A stretch of DNA of 64,000 nt from Apiospora phragmitis (Eukaryota; Ascomycota; Sordariomycetes; Amphisphaeriales; Apiosporaceae): the NCBI GenBank assembly GCA_038363925.1, contig JAQQWL010000011.1, positions 4,154,001 to 4,218,000 on the forward strand, in the 5' to 3' direction. Numbering within the stretch: position 1 is the stretch's first letter; every line of letters starts with the position of its first letter. This document shows positions 45,379 through 57,881 of the stretch, in pieces. Both the position numbers and the translations under genes were made by a program. The notes below the pieces were generated by a model, which was not told where the DNA came from, did not search any database, and saw only the letters and a program-made list of their open reading frames with translations.

Positions 45379-48300
45379 GCAGTACCAAGCGCTCCGCTCC
45401 GGGACCGAGAACAGCCACGTGTACAAGCCCGTGACGGCGGGATCAACCAGGCCGAGAACGGATGGGGAGGGTCCGCGACACCAGACGTATTATCACAGGT
45501 GAACGAAGGAGAAAGGATGACGCGTCCAGCGCGGCCGCACAGCCACCTATGCCGAGGAACGGCCGCCTTGGTTCTGGCGGGGGTGACTACCGGGTCCCGG
45601 CTGGGTGGAGCTTTTCTCCTCTGTTTTTGATTCTGGCCTCTGATCACACCCGTCCTGCATCTCGTCCCTGGTTTCCCATCCTTGGTCCGCATGGTGCCCT
45701 GCGTGCGTGTGGCATCAATCACATCAATGTCGTCTTGCATCGCCACAAAGCTCGGCCCCGAGAACGACGCGCGTCCGGCATGCGTGACATAATATGAGCC
45801 TCTATCGCGCATTACGATCTTCCTTGGAATGCAGATTGTATCTACATGATATCACCATTTACGCAACATGTGCGCATTGTGTATTAGCCATTACCCTCAT
45901 TGCTTCATACGACCCTCTTCTTCTGCTTCACGTTTGTTCTAATTGCAGTTGACGTTCTGGGGCGATCCATCCGTGGTCAGACCCTGGTGCTGGGGAAAGC
46001 CCAACAATTCTCCGCGCTGGCTCGATCTTCGGTTCTCGCCCGATCGTCATACGACGACATGAAGTGAAGCACATTCTCCACGAAGAGAAGAATAATGGGC
46101 CCCAAAGAGAGCTATGTAGGGTTGAGGGAAGTATTGCCAGGAAAAAGGGGGGCATTCGGGCCAATGGAGCAGGCAACTAATAACGAGAGCCAACTCAATG
46201 CGAGGGTTTAATCCTTACAGTAATGCGGTAATAAGAAGAGTCTCCATGCAGTCTGTATGTTTCAAGGATGGCGAGATCGAAACGCGAACAATCCAAGTTT
46301 CGAGTCATTCCGTTTTCACCCCAACAGGAACATGCCGTCTCCATCCTTTGCGAGTCTATGCTCCCAAGCCTTAAAAGATGGAGGAAACACCGGGGGAAAC
46401 CGTTGGCACCCGGACGGGGCCGCGAGATCCGGCGGGCGTCGGGGGGTTTTGTGTACGTAATGAGACCAGCTATTACTTAATAATGCGCTCACGGTATATC
46501 CTCCGGGGTTGCCTCGCTCCCACCCTCTACCGCTGAAAGGGCCGGCAGTTGGTGCTAAGTGTAATCTCACTGGAACTGGAGTGCCCAGGGCGTCTCGAAT
46601 GGTCAGATACTCAGTGTGATAGTACCAGATCTGATGGTTATGGCCTGGATAGCAATAGAGATCGCTGATACGGTGAGCATTTCGTACATAATGACGGCAT
46701 CTCAAAGAGGACAGCAGTTTGTATCATCTGTGGCGCCGAGACGGTCAAAACATGTGCACTGCTGCAGCCGTTGTGCGACGCCGCATTCTGTATAGTCGCA
46801 GCAGAAGCGCATCCAAGTTCAAGACATCCAATGTTGGCTCGCATATGAGGTCATTTTTCGGCTTAATTCATTATCAAGCCTTTGCAGCGTCGGGACCTGC
46901 AGAAGTGTGTTGTCTGTGACGGCTTGTTTCGAAGCAGATGGTAGTCTGTTGGCCGGGGCATCTGGTTCGTGCGATCTAGGCAATTGTTTATTGGTACCGA
47001 CAATTGTTTCATGCGAACCAGACAGGCAAGATGAGAATTCGGGGTCTCAGGCACAGAAACTGATTGCCGGGCTCATGCATGGGAGACTCGCATGATGGCC
47101 CGATCTCGGATTCGATCCCTTATAAAACCCACGGCACTTGGTGCGGGTTGTGGCAGCCGAGACAAAGTCATGTGCCGCCGGCGCTACAGAGGCGCGAAGT
47201 GCAAGGTGCAATCTGCAATCAATGCCTGTCTGTACAGTACAGTATGCCGTTGTTGTCTTGAGCACACGCGAAGAGGTGTTGTGTCGAGTGTCACAGCCAC
47301 CATCGAATAACGATAGTGGCTAGCGGTGGCCAACGCCAACGCCAACACCAACACACCGTCAGCTGGTCCCATTCGAGGTCACTGAACCGGTTTAGGTAAT
47401 AAATGTCACGTCAAGGCTGCGGCCGATCAGAACCCTGTACCCGGGGTTTATCTCGACTCCAAGACACTCGCACTAGGACGATCCCCCAATGTCCGATTCT
47501 GGAAACGCCTGACCTTAGCCGCAGCACCCTGATGGGCGTGAGGGCGACCAGTCGCTGGCTGCGACATGGTGATTGGTGCGGTGGACGAACAGGGTCTGAT
47601 GGAAGGGGGTGATAAGAACTTGGGTCATGACTCGCAAGGACGTCGGAATTATCACGTTCCTGCAGACGGAAGAGAGGCTGAGAGGGGCCCGGGCACCTAT
47701 GGTACACTCGCCTACAGTAGATTCCATGGCGGTTTGCTCGTGTCTGGGTTGGTCACTCGCCAATAGTTTTGTGCGCGGCGGGACGAAAGAAAACGAGAGA
47801 GTCTGTGTGTGGGAGGGGTGGATATCCATCCTGTACTGTAGGTGCTCTGTACGGAGTAGACGTAGCCATTTCTTATCTTGAGTACAAAGAAGGAGGGAAG
47901 GCCCTCAAGAGTCAAGCTACCTGCCACCTGCCTCACATACGAGCAGGGCGACTATGATCTACGTGATGTCAACAAGTACCTACATTGGAAGTTCGGAATT
48001 CCCAATGCTGTCGTTGGTTTCTGACCCCACAGCTGAGATATCGTAGGCGAGGGTTTCCGAGGGTTGCCATGTCGCAATACATACGGAGTATGCGCCAACT
48101 TAATCAATCGCCCGCCTGCATTGTCGTAGTAGATATCTGCTTATTGATAATGTATAGTGTACTACGGCGCGTATCGGTGACAGAGTTTTTCTGTCTCTCC
48201 CGTCTCCCGTTGTTTTCTTTCGGGAGCCAAATTTTAGTTCCTCTTCTTCGCATGAAAACCGTACGTTGTGAGAAGAATTGAAAAAAAAAAGGTGCAATTG

Positions 48301-51200
48301 CGTTCTGGATCATTGACCCGTTTCGAGTGCCACTTTGACTCCATCACCAGGAGCCGGCTGGTCATCCGGAACACCCATGGGGATCCATTCCCTAGGTGCA
48401 GTATTCTATCGTAGCAAGATCTTCCAGCCTATGCAACCATGCACGTGGGACACCCGAGAAGAAGAAAAGGAGTACACGAGATGCTGGCCCATGGACCAGC
48501 CAGCCAGCCGTTGCACCAACCTTTTGCGCGAGCATACAAAACAGGCAAAGGGATACGAAAAAGAGTAAAAGGGGGGTGAAAATCTTGTCAGCCCGGGCGT
48601 GACGGTGTTCAGCGACCGGACGCTGACTGTCATGACAGGCTTTCAACGGCGTTCTGTCCCACGGTCTCGGCCTAATGTCATCAACCAATAAACCAGCCCG
48701 CCGGCTCCTGCTGGGCTCCTGCTCCTTGTCACCAAAATCCTTCACCCTCTCCTTTACCGATAGACGGTCTGAAAACGGGGCGCCGGCGGTTAAGACAGGT
48801 TGCGAAATTAAAGAGGGGTAACCGTTGTTGCTGGCTGTAGAGGATGAATAAGTACATACCTCCTACATATATACTTATAAAGCAGTACATAACTGGAAAA
48901 TCCGTACACTACTGCAGAGCCTCCATGGATGATGTGTGTGAGTGTGACATCGCCAAATCGAGTTAGAAGTCTCGGAAGGGAACGAGGTCCAGTCGTCGAT
49001 CCAGCTGTCAAGCGCGCCGAAGACCACTTCTTCTGGACGCCAGCACCAATGAGCACTACTTTTGTGCAGAAAACAGGTCTAGACACCACAGCCCCTTAAG
49101 GCGATTTAACATGTTTACAATGCTGCCTGGCTGCGTTGTAAGACTCCCCGCAACATAAACTCCAAATGAACCGGTTCCGTGCTCCGTCCAGTACAGCCAT
49201 GCACTTATTATTGATGAAACAGAAGAAAATTCTGGCTGCTCAATCAAGGAAGCAACTCGATCATCTCGTCGTGCGGGAAGGCCGTGATGACAGGACTTGG
49301 AAGCGGGCCTATCGGGTCGATATTTGGCAGCATCTCTTTCCGCCCCCTCTCTCGTTAAGACGGTGAAGAAGTAAACGGTTAGTAGCTAACGGTATTTGGG
49401 CTGGTGACGGTCTGGTAACGCCCCACTCCCCTCGATAAGCGCCTACCTGTATTAATCATGGTTGCGTCTCTTGGGGGAAAGTCTTGATCGACGACGAATG
49501 GGAGGTGGGACTGGCCAAGGAGCCAGCTTACGGGCTCAAGGTTCAGGGCTGAGAGAGGTCCATTCTCTAGAGTGCATCAGGCAGAAAAGTCAGACCTAGA
49601 GAGCGAAGAAGAGAAAATTCTTCCCGACCGTGGGTCTGACGACGAGGCCAGACTGAAGAATCCGCCTTGGAAGGCATTTTTAAATGAACCTGGCATCACC
49701 AATGCAGGGCCAAACTTCAGAAAACGTGCCTCGAGGGGTGGATAGGGCGAGAGCTCGTTTCGGAACTGGGTTCGAGCGTGACATGGATATCCGAACTTGA
49801 CTTGCGTTTGGAGCAGAACAGGTCGTATCGTGGAATGGGTTAGGTTAGATGCCGGAAGGATATCCTCGTCTGTAGGTAACGGAGCAGATAACTAACAAAT
49901 AAAAAAGCTGGCAAGTGAGCAGCAAAAAAATGCCCTCAGCACTAGCCCCAAGATAGAGATGCCATTGGCCGAAGCTGGAGGCTCAGCTGTCTAACAGTAT
50001 CAGCTTCTGCTGGATATTAACTGCTGATAGGCCAGCAAACCTACATACAGGTCCAACTGTTTGATCTTTGTGGTCATAAATACCAGCCTTATTGATGATT
50101 GAGTGAGAGGTACCTGTCTACATGCAGCCGTCCGTCTGTGAAATTGGTGATTTCTAGAAGTCCCGTCAAGTTTCCATTGCTCCTCCATCTAGCACGGGTA
50201 TCTGTTGGATCTGGTTTCGTCGGGAAATTACCAACCACAGTGGGACGACGTGTGTATAAAGTGAATAAAAGAAGAATTCGTAACTCTCCTTGTCTTTATT
50301 CAACCCAGTCCAACTCATGCTTTTCTCTGGCTCACTAAGAGGAGGGGCCAAGGAACAGGACCACCCCCCCCCCGCGACCAGCTCAGTAAAGGTCTCATGG
50401 ATGTTACAGGGTTGACGAACCACCCGTACACCCACGGCCCAAACACGGCCGCTCCACTTGCGCCTTTGCGGCTTGTCTTGTTTTATGCCCTGCCCGGCCC
50501 CAACTCTTGATCAGTGCAAGGAAGAGGAGAAAGAAGAAAAGGCGTGCATTTGATACAATACATACACATACGTACGCGTCCCATTCCTTCCCCAATCGAG
50601 ATGCTGAATCATCGGGTCGGGTACCGACAGTACATGTCCATTGTAATCAAAGTATCTGGGCCCCCATCCCGCTTTGCCATGCTTGCTGCTGCGTGCCCCC
50701 CATCCCACGCAACGCAACCTAGCCCAGGGCGTGCACATGCATGATAGCGGTGGTGCTGCCAATTAAGTCCTGCATAGTACCTAGTAGCCCGTTCCCTACC
50801 ACGTCCTGCGTGCTGGAATGTTTGGTAGTCTGGCTAACGAAAGTACTTGGGTTGGGGTCATGTCGTGGAGTTCGCAGGCCAGTCTCCAGTGCAGTCCTGT
50901 ACAATCATAGGCTGTTCAATATAATCCCTATATGTATGCAATCGGGTGATATACCGGGGGAAAGAGCAGTAATATGTAATGACCACCACCTGCACCCGTC
51001 TCTCATTGTCATCGCTTTCCCCCCCTCATGGTCCAAGACTTGAAAAGAACGTCCTGTTCCTGGTGCTGTCTCGTCTTCGTTTTCCAAACTCGACAGTTTG
51101 TCTCTCAAGGTTCTTGCAAAGCCTCTCTCCTGGTATGAGATTTCGTAAAAGCAATCCATCAATCGCACGACAACCTCGCTGGACCGACCTGGATATTGGA
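45379..51200. other. Long intergenic region, no gene supported
   Basis: Nearly 6 kb with only short frames on both strands, none with recognisable motifs or linked splice signals. It contains scattered homopolymers and a short CCAACG/CCAACA hexamer run near 47330-47355. Composition is ordinary, not RIP-like. Possibilities are long untranslated leaders, non-coding RNA or regulatory sequence; none can be shown here. Confidence 0.45.
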
Positions 51201-52727
51201 CGACCCGTCATTCCCACTCTGGATTGCGTTATTGGACTAAATAAGCTCGGATTTTGACTAGGCTGCCTGTTTCGCCTGGGTTGCGCAACATTGAATTGGC
51301 ATAGGATCCAAAAACCAGTGCTCCCTTTACCGAGTCAAGGCAACCGGACAAAGAGGCCTGCCTGCCTGCCTGGGCTCATTGGGGTTGTTTCTTTTCATTC
51401 TACGCCGCAGGACAAAACTCCCTTCTCATTCCTCTCTCTTTCGCTCGCTCGCTCTGCAATTGCGCATCTTATCTTGCCAAGATCTCCCAATCAGATTCCA
51501 TCGGATAGGGAAGAAGGCGAAAGGGCGCTACGCGTAGTGTATACATTGATACACACCCTCTCACACACCCTCAGTCACTCGCTCGCAACAACGGTGTGGT
51601 GGTTTGGACAACGGTCCGAGCTAAGAGCTACTATTGGCCGAATTCTCCTTGGGCGGCCGCTTTCGGACTCGTCACAGAGTCCCTTTTTTCTGGCGCAAGA
51701 GTCACTCTCATTGAATGGGAGGGCCACCAGACCAGAACCAGACCAGACCAGCAACCCGCCGCGGATTCTCTCAACTCACATCGGCCCAGAGGGTACGTAC
51801 GGCCATGGCTTTCCTATTCTATTATTATTCACCAAGCTTCCCTCCGTCCCGTTTCCTCCTTCTTCCTCTCCATCTCCCTTTGATCGGAATCATACCAAAC
51901 TTAGCTCGCCCCTCTCCCAACTAATAATTGCACCTCCCAAAACCAAAACATCACACTCGTTGAATTGGACTTTTCTTGTTCCGTTGCAGCCCCTCGCTAC
52001 CCGTACTCGAGTACATCCACCACACGTATACATACACATACCTAATCCATAACATAGCAGCACACGACTGACAAGCGCAAAGAGCGACATAGTTACAGCT
52101 ACAAGCCCCATCTCCACAATCACCAGTGCGCCGGGAGCATCGACGTTGTACTACTAAAAGAGGCTCAAAGACGAGAGCAAATCGCCCAAAGTCTAAAACA
52201 GAGCCACCAGTCAGTCAGCAACCCACTGTAACTGTAATCGGTCCAACTCCAGGCACCACAGCAGCACGGCATTTGTCAATCTCGTCATCAGGCCGGCATA
52301 TTGCACCTAACTACTCGACAATTCGCTTCCTCTTGTTTGCTGTTCCTGATTAGCTCTATCGGGACGGATCTCTGAATTGCGGAACTGCTTTATTTCTCCT
52401 TCGAGACGAGATATAACTCAGCAGGCTTCCACCTCCACCACGCACTTTATCGACCTTACAGGTGCTCCGTCCGTCACCAAGCACATAGACAGACGGCACA
52501 AGTCGCTGTGTCCTTGTGTCCTCTTACTTGGTTCTGCTGCGCTACACAACAACACAGCTCCAGCATTGCAGGCTTTGCCACTCCGAAGTCACATTGCATA
52601 CAAGACAGCTATTTTACTGGACTCCCCGCTTCAAGTCCCCTCCATCCCTTGCCGAGTTGGAGGGACCCTTTCTTCCGAACCTAAGCAACCACTGGCTCAG
52701 GGGACTTTCTCCCAGAGCCCAATCACA
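51201..52727 (+). promoter_or_regulatory. Likely promoter and long 5' leader of the Ecl1-family gene
   Basis: This stretch is strongly pyrimidine- and CA-rich, with CCTGCCTGCCTGCC near 51358 and repeated CTCTC and CACAC runs, typical of fungal core promoters and leaders. It holds a 253-codon open frame (51291-52052) of low complexity (Ser/Pro/Thr/Leu) that is better explained by the skewed composition than by a protein. Several ATGs precede the predicted start, so upstream frames could modulate translation. Confidence 0.4.
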
Positions 52728-53883
52728 ATGCACCATACTCGCCGGAAGTCTGGTCATGGCTCGACCAATACTTCCATGAGCGACGTCCGCAAGGCCGTCA
52801 CCGTCTCAGACTTATCTCGACCCAGGAGGCCGCAAACCCTTAGCAGGAAATCAACTCCGCAGACTTTACAGAAGCTGGGGAAGACTCAGCGGGACCGCGA
52901 AAAGGAATTGGAGGAAGAGCGATGGTGGGAGGAGGAACGCGAGAGCTTCCCTCAGTTTTGGTACGTCCAGCCCCATGACGTGAGCTTCACCGAGCTTGCT
53001 TCGTGATTTGTGTCTTGAGTCCCCAAGCATGCTTATTTTTTCTCATAACCCCACAACTTGGCGTTTCTCACCTACTCGGGGGCCTGTTTCCCATTTCAGA
53101 GACCTGCGTCATCACCTGACGTCCTGAGCCAAGCCACCTTGGACCTAGTGGGCGCCAGTGTTACATGTATCAGGTCTCTCGATCCAAAGAGATCACTCAA
53201 TCACTGTTTCGGTGTCATCCCCCTTATGCACGCGAATTTGAAGTTGACATGAAATGCCAATCTAGTATGACTTGCGAAAAGCAATTCATCCCCCAAGACG
53301 AGAGATACGTCTACTGCTCTGAAGCGTAAGCACCAACATACCGATTGATGATAGGAATTGAAGCAAGCTGACAGTATAGATCAGGTGCCGTAAATATGAC
53401 CAAAGCTCAAGCTCAAACCCCTCGGCCATCCCCAGGACTCAAGACATTCTCGGGGGAAATTTGCCGTTTTATGCGGCCGGGCACCCGGAGCCGCGCGACA
53501 TCATCCCGCGAGCTTCGCCATCACGCCCGAGCTCGACCTACTTCTCACCACCTACGACGCCTACCAGCACGCAATATACGACTGCTATATCCGCACTACG
53601 GTCTCTTACCACTCGGCCGCCAAGTCCACCTTCACCCACGACGGCCAGTGCAAGCATGTGGCCGTTTACCCGGAGCGCAGCTGTTAGTCCGAGTACATCA
53701 TACTCGAAACCGAGCAACTTCTACTCTTCGACATACGATGGTGGCTACGGTATACCGGGCTACGGCTATGGGCATAATACCGTGGGAGCCGGTGTTCTTG
53801 ACCGGCCTTTACCTTCGAGAAAGCCAGGGTCCAAAGGACGACCAAAAAGCATTGAGCTAGTTACCCCCATGGTTGGGCGCTGA
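52728..53883 (+). CDS. Ecl1-family zinc-binding protein (lifespan/stress regulator type)
   Basis: Small protein with the fungal Ecl1 cysteine motif; fission yeast Ecl1-3 extend chronological lifespan, and filamentous fungal members are little studied. Three exons (52728-52960, 53266-53325, 53385-53883) give 263 residues. The head is basic (MHHTRRKSGHG), followed by a charged helix KTQRDREKELEEERWWEEER and SFPQFCMTCEKQFIP, created exactly at junction 1. Exon 2 continues DERYVYCSEA, and junction 2 restores CRKYDQSSSSNP. The C..C...C...C spacing is the expected zinc site. The rest is Ser/Pro/Thr-rich with ILGGNLPFYAAGHPEPRD and a Gly/Tyr-rich patch (DGGYGIPGYGYG). Intron 1 is long (305 bases) compared with the others in the window. 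Both junctions are confirmed by restoring the conserved motif. Confidence 0.87.
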
Positions 53884-55486
53884 ATGTAACGAGCAGTGTC
53901 GAAACCCCTCTCGTTTTCTCACGCCAAGATGGGGCTTGTCTATGTTTGCTACAGACGAACTTAAGGCGATGTCTTGGCGAACAGAGTCAACTACATAAGC
54001 CACCGTTTGGTAATCCCGAGGCTTGGTCCAAGGGGGAAGGAGATTGAAACCTCCTACGCTCTTGGGCCCTGGGGCAACCATAACACTAAACTGGATTGCA
54101 CAAGTGCTTCTTTTTTCAGGGCATGAAGTTTGGTTGAAAAAGCAGGCAAATCAGGTCCCATATTGCCCAAACTGTCCAAGCCCGCTGCGCTCGCCCATGG
54201 TCAGGTCTCAGGTCTCGGTTCTCCTTGGCGAGCCTACCGAGTTGCGTTTTGCGGGGTAACGGGTAACGACATTCAACCCCGAGGTCGCTATGTATCTTTT
54301 CTATCGACTCAACGACAACCTTCACTCAATATACCTTTTACACACCAACACACACACAAAACCCCAACCTACCTGACTTTGAAAGAGGGTGGGGGTCTTA
54401 GAACGAAAAGCCAGCGGGGTTGTATGCATTGATGGCGCAGGTACGGGGCGTTCCTTTGTTTTATTCGTCCCGATTGATTCTTGTTCTATTTCGTCACTCA
54501 TGTCACATGTACGCATATTACATGGTGTCGTGTTGATTTGGGGGGGCGTACCGTGTCGTCTCGGCATTTCCGGATCAGGACAACCATACCAAATACCATT
54601 TTAGCATCAACAAATCATGTTGAAGGAGTTATATTGCTTTGATGGACATGGGCACCGCATTAGCTTTACGGATAGAGCTGCGCACAGGGAATGGGAAAAG
54701 TTATGATTAGGCTACGTGCCAGGCTTATATTACTATAGTATTATTGTTATTATTGCATTGCGCGGGTAGAGGCAAACACAACAGATAGAGGCATGGCCAA
54801 TACACCAAGGAGCCAATGAATACCTGTGTTCCGTTGCTCCAAACCATTAATCATTGTTCAGCTCGTGATTCGTCGTCATTGTGCACTCATGTTGCATCAT
54901 ATTGCCATTATTGAGTTTGTCATGACTATGCAAACTCCTCCAGAGCCGAAAGGCAAGTCACACGCCTTCCCTTCTTGGAAGACCAGCTTTTACTTCCGAA
55001 AAGATAAGCCTGCCAGCTTGGGGCTGGCTCAGGGTGGGACCCCCCTTTATCTCTGTAGTAGGGACCGTCGTATGCATCCCATCCCACGCATTTACGGAGG
55101 TGCAGTATTGAGTATTGACCAGTAGAGTGTCGAGGTCGGAAGGGGCCTGATCCGATGCTCGCCATTCGTCTGTTCTTCCTCACACCTTCGGACCAGTGTA
55201 GCTTGTTCTGGTCGACGCCCATTGATACATATATCAACGACGCAAAGTACGACCGTACCTGTCCATCACCCAATTTCTCCACAGGAGACCTCCAGCGCCG
55301 GACCCCGCAGCACACGTTATCTCTTATCGAGATAATTTTTTGCGGGGGAGGGGTTAATAAATCGCCATGACAATTTTGTTGGAGGGGTCTTACTCAACCG
55401 ACAAGACCAGCCAATTATTCTCTTGCCCACGGGTAGATCTGCCTCTAGAAACAAACAGGAAGAGAGACATTCCAGGTTAGCCAGTC
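53884..55486. other. Intergenic region between the Ecl1-type gene and ADE5,7
   Basis: 1.6 kb with short frames only. The last part must contain the ADE5,7 promoter; no specific regulator site can be defended. Confidence 0.45.
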
Positions 55487-57881
55487 ATGCCGATAGCAAA
55501 GCCCCTTCGTGTTCTTCTGCTCGGCAATGGCGGCCGCGAGCATACCATTGCCTGGAGGTTGAGCCAGTCTCCCAAAGTCGAGGCCATCTTCGTCGTCCCT
55601 GGCAATGGGGGCACGGCACTCTGCCCGAAGACCACCAACGTCTCTTCGGTCTCGGCTGAGGACTTGCCCGCCTTAGCAGAGCTGGCCAAGAAGGAGAACA
55701 TCAACTTCCTGGTACCGGGTCCTGAGGCCCCCCTGGTCGCCGGTATTGTCGACTACTTCGAGCAGAACACCATGGTGCGCCATTGCTTCGGACCCTCCAA
55801 GAAAGCCGCCCAGATGGAAGGCAGCAAGACCTTTTCCAAGGACTTCATGAAGAAGCATGGCATTCCTACCGCCGAGTATGAGAACTTCTCCGACTACGAA
55901 AAAGCCCGACAATACGTCGACCAAGTACAGCACGATGTTGTTATCAAGGCTGATGGTCTTGCAGCAGGCAAGGGTGTGCTGATGCCAACCACCAAAGAAG
56001 AGGCTCACCAAGGTCTGAAAGAGATTATGCTGAACAAGGAGTTCGGCTCTGCAGGAGACGAAGTTGTTGTTGAGGAATGCCTGCTAGGAGACGAGCTGAG
56101 CATCATCACCTTCTCCGATGGTCACACGATCCGATCGTTGCCGCCTGCTCAAGACCACAAGCGGATCGGTGAGGGCGATACCGGTCTCAACACGGGCGGT
56201 ATGGGATGCTACGCGCCGACAAATCTCGCAACACCAGCCCTCGTCGCTCGAATTGATCGCGAAATCATTCAACCTACCATCGATGGCATGCGCAAGGACG
56301 GCATGATCTTTCGCGGTGTCCTCTTCACTGGTCTTATGATTACCAAGACGGGACCCAAGGTACTTGAATACAATGTCCGTTTCGGAGACCCGGAGACCCA
56401 GACACTCCTGCCTCTGCTCTCAGAAGATACCGATTTGGCCGAGATCATGTACGCCTGTTGCGAAAGCGACCTCGATCGCTCAGACCTGGTTGTCAAGGTT
56501 GATCCCAAGTCGTGTGCCACCGTGGTGGTGGCAGCAGGAGGCTATCCCGAAGCCTATGGCAAGGGTGATGAGATTACAGTACAAACACCACCCAGCGACA
56601 TCAACATCTTCCACGCCGGAACCAAACTGTCGGATGGCAAGGTGCAGTCGGCTGGTGGTCGTGTCATTGCCTCGAGCGCCACGGGAGACGATCTCAGAGC
56701 GGCTGTGGATCGAGCCTACGAAGGTGTCAAACTCATCAACTTCAACAAAATGTACTACCGTAAGGACATTGCCCACCGTGCTTTCCGTCCTACAGCCGAC
56801 ACGAAGAAGGCCATGACATATGCACAGGCCGGGTGTGAGCATTGAAGCCGGAAACCGGGTCGTCGAGGAGATCAAGCAGCTAGTCAAGTCCACTGCTATC
56901 CTCGGGGCGAACGCGGACATTGGTGGCTTTGGTGGCGAAGTCGACTTGTATGAAGCTGGTTACTCGCATGATCCGGCCAGTGCCCCTAGCGGTCTGAAGT
57001 TGGTGAGCTGCATTGACGGAGTTGGCACCAAGCTCATGATTGCTCAAGAGATGAATAAGCACGACACGGTTGGTATCGATCTGGTGGCCATGAATGTCAA
57101 TGATTTGGTCGTGCAAGGCGCCCAACCCCTTTCATTCCTCGACTATTTCGGCTGCAGCAACCTGGAACCCCAAACGACAGTCGACTTCGTACGGGGTGTC
57201 GCCGACGGCTGTATCCAGTCCGGATGCGCTCTGGTCGGTGGTGAGACGGCTGAGATGCCCGGCATGTACAAGCCTGGCGACTACGATGCGGCCGGGTGTG
57301 CGAACGGAATCGTCGAGTCTAAGCACGCTCTGCCGAAACTCGACAAGATGGCAGCCGGCGATGTTGTCCTCGGGTTGGCCTCTTCCGGTGTCCACTCCAA
57401 CGGATTTTCGCTGGTCCGTCGCATAGTAGAGGCAACTCAGCTGAGCTACCACGACGTGGCACCGTGGGACAAGAGTGGCGTCACCGTAGGCAACTCGCTT
57501 CTGACACCCACCAAGATCTACGTGAAGCCGCTACTGAAGGCGCGTTCGCAGCTCAAGGGCCTGGCTCACATTACAGGCGGAGGTCTCACGGAGAACGTGC
57601 CGCGCGTGCTGCCCAAGGAATTGGCGGCCGAGATTGACGCGGCGTCATGGGAACTGCCGGCCGTGTTCAAGTGGCTCAAGCAGGCGGGCCATGTTGCGGC
57701 CTCTGAGATGGCGCGTACTTTCAACACGGGTATCGGTATGGTGGCCGTGGTTGCGCCCGAGGACGCAGCAAGTGTCGTGCAGCTGTTGCAGGCCGAGGGC
57801 GAGGCTGTGTACACCATCGGCAAGCTGGTCAGCCGGAGTGGTGAGGGCTGTGTGCTTAAGAACTTGGAGTCGTGGGATTAG
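55487..57881 (+). CDS. ADE5,7: Bifunctional GAR synthetase / AIR synthetase, frame broken at the domain linker
   Basis: Catalyses two steps of purine synthesis: phosphoribosylamine plus glycine to GAR (N-terminal GARS) and FGAM to AIR (C-terminal AIRS). GARS (55487-56845 as written, 452 residues) shows LLLGNGGREHTIAW, HDVVIKADGLAAGKGV (ATP-grasp), GLNTGGMGCYAP and YNVRFGDPETQ. AIRS (from about 56829) shows SIEAGNRVVEEIKQLVKST, VSCIDGVGTKLMIAQ, ALVGGETAEMPGMYKPGDYD and LAHITGGGLTENVPRVLP. The two frames are offset by +1: the linker should read TYAQAGVSIEAG, and one extra G in GGG at 56831-56833 breaks it, giving a TGA at 56843-56845. An ATG at 56820 could start AIRS separately, overlapping GARS by 26 bases. 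Joined length is about 795 residues, as in other fungi. No introns. Confidence 0.95.

Noticed and set aside
51291..52052. 253-residue plus-strand frame
   Set aside because: Low-complexity Ser/Pro/Leu/Thr translation of a CT- and CA-rich leader; no motif.
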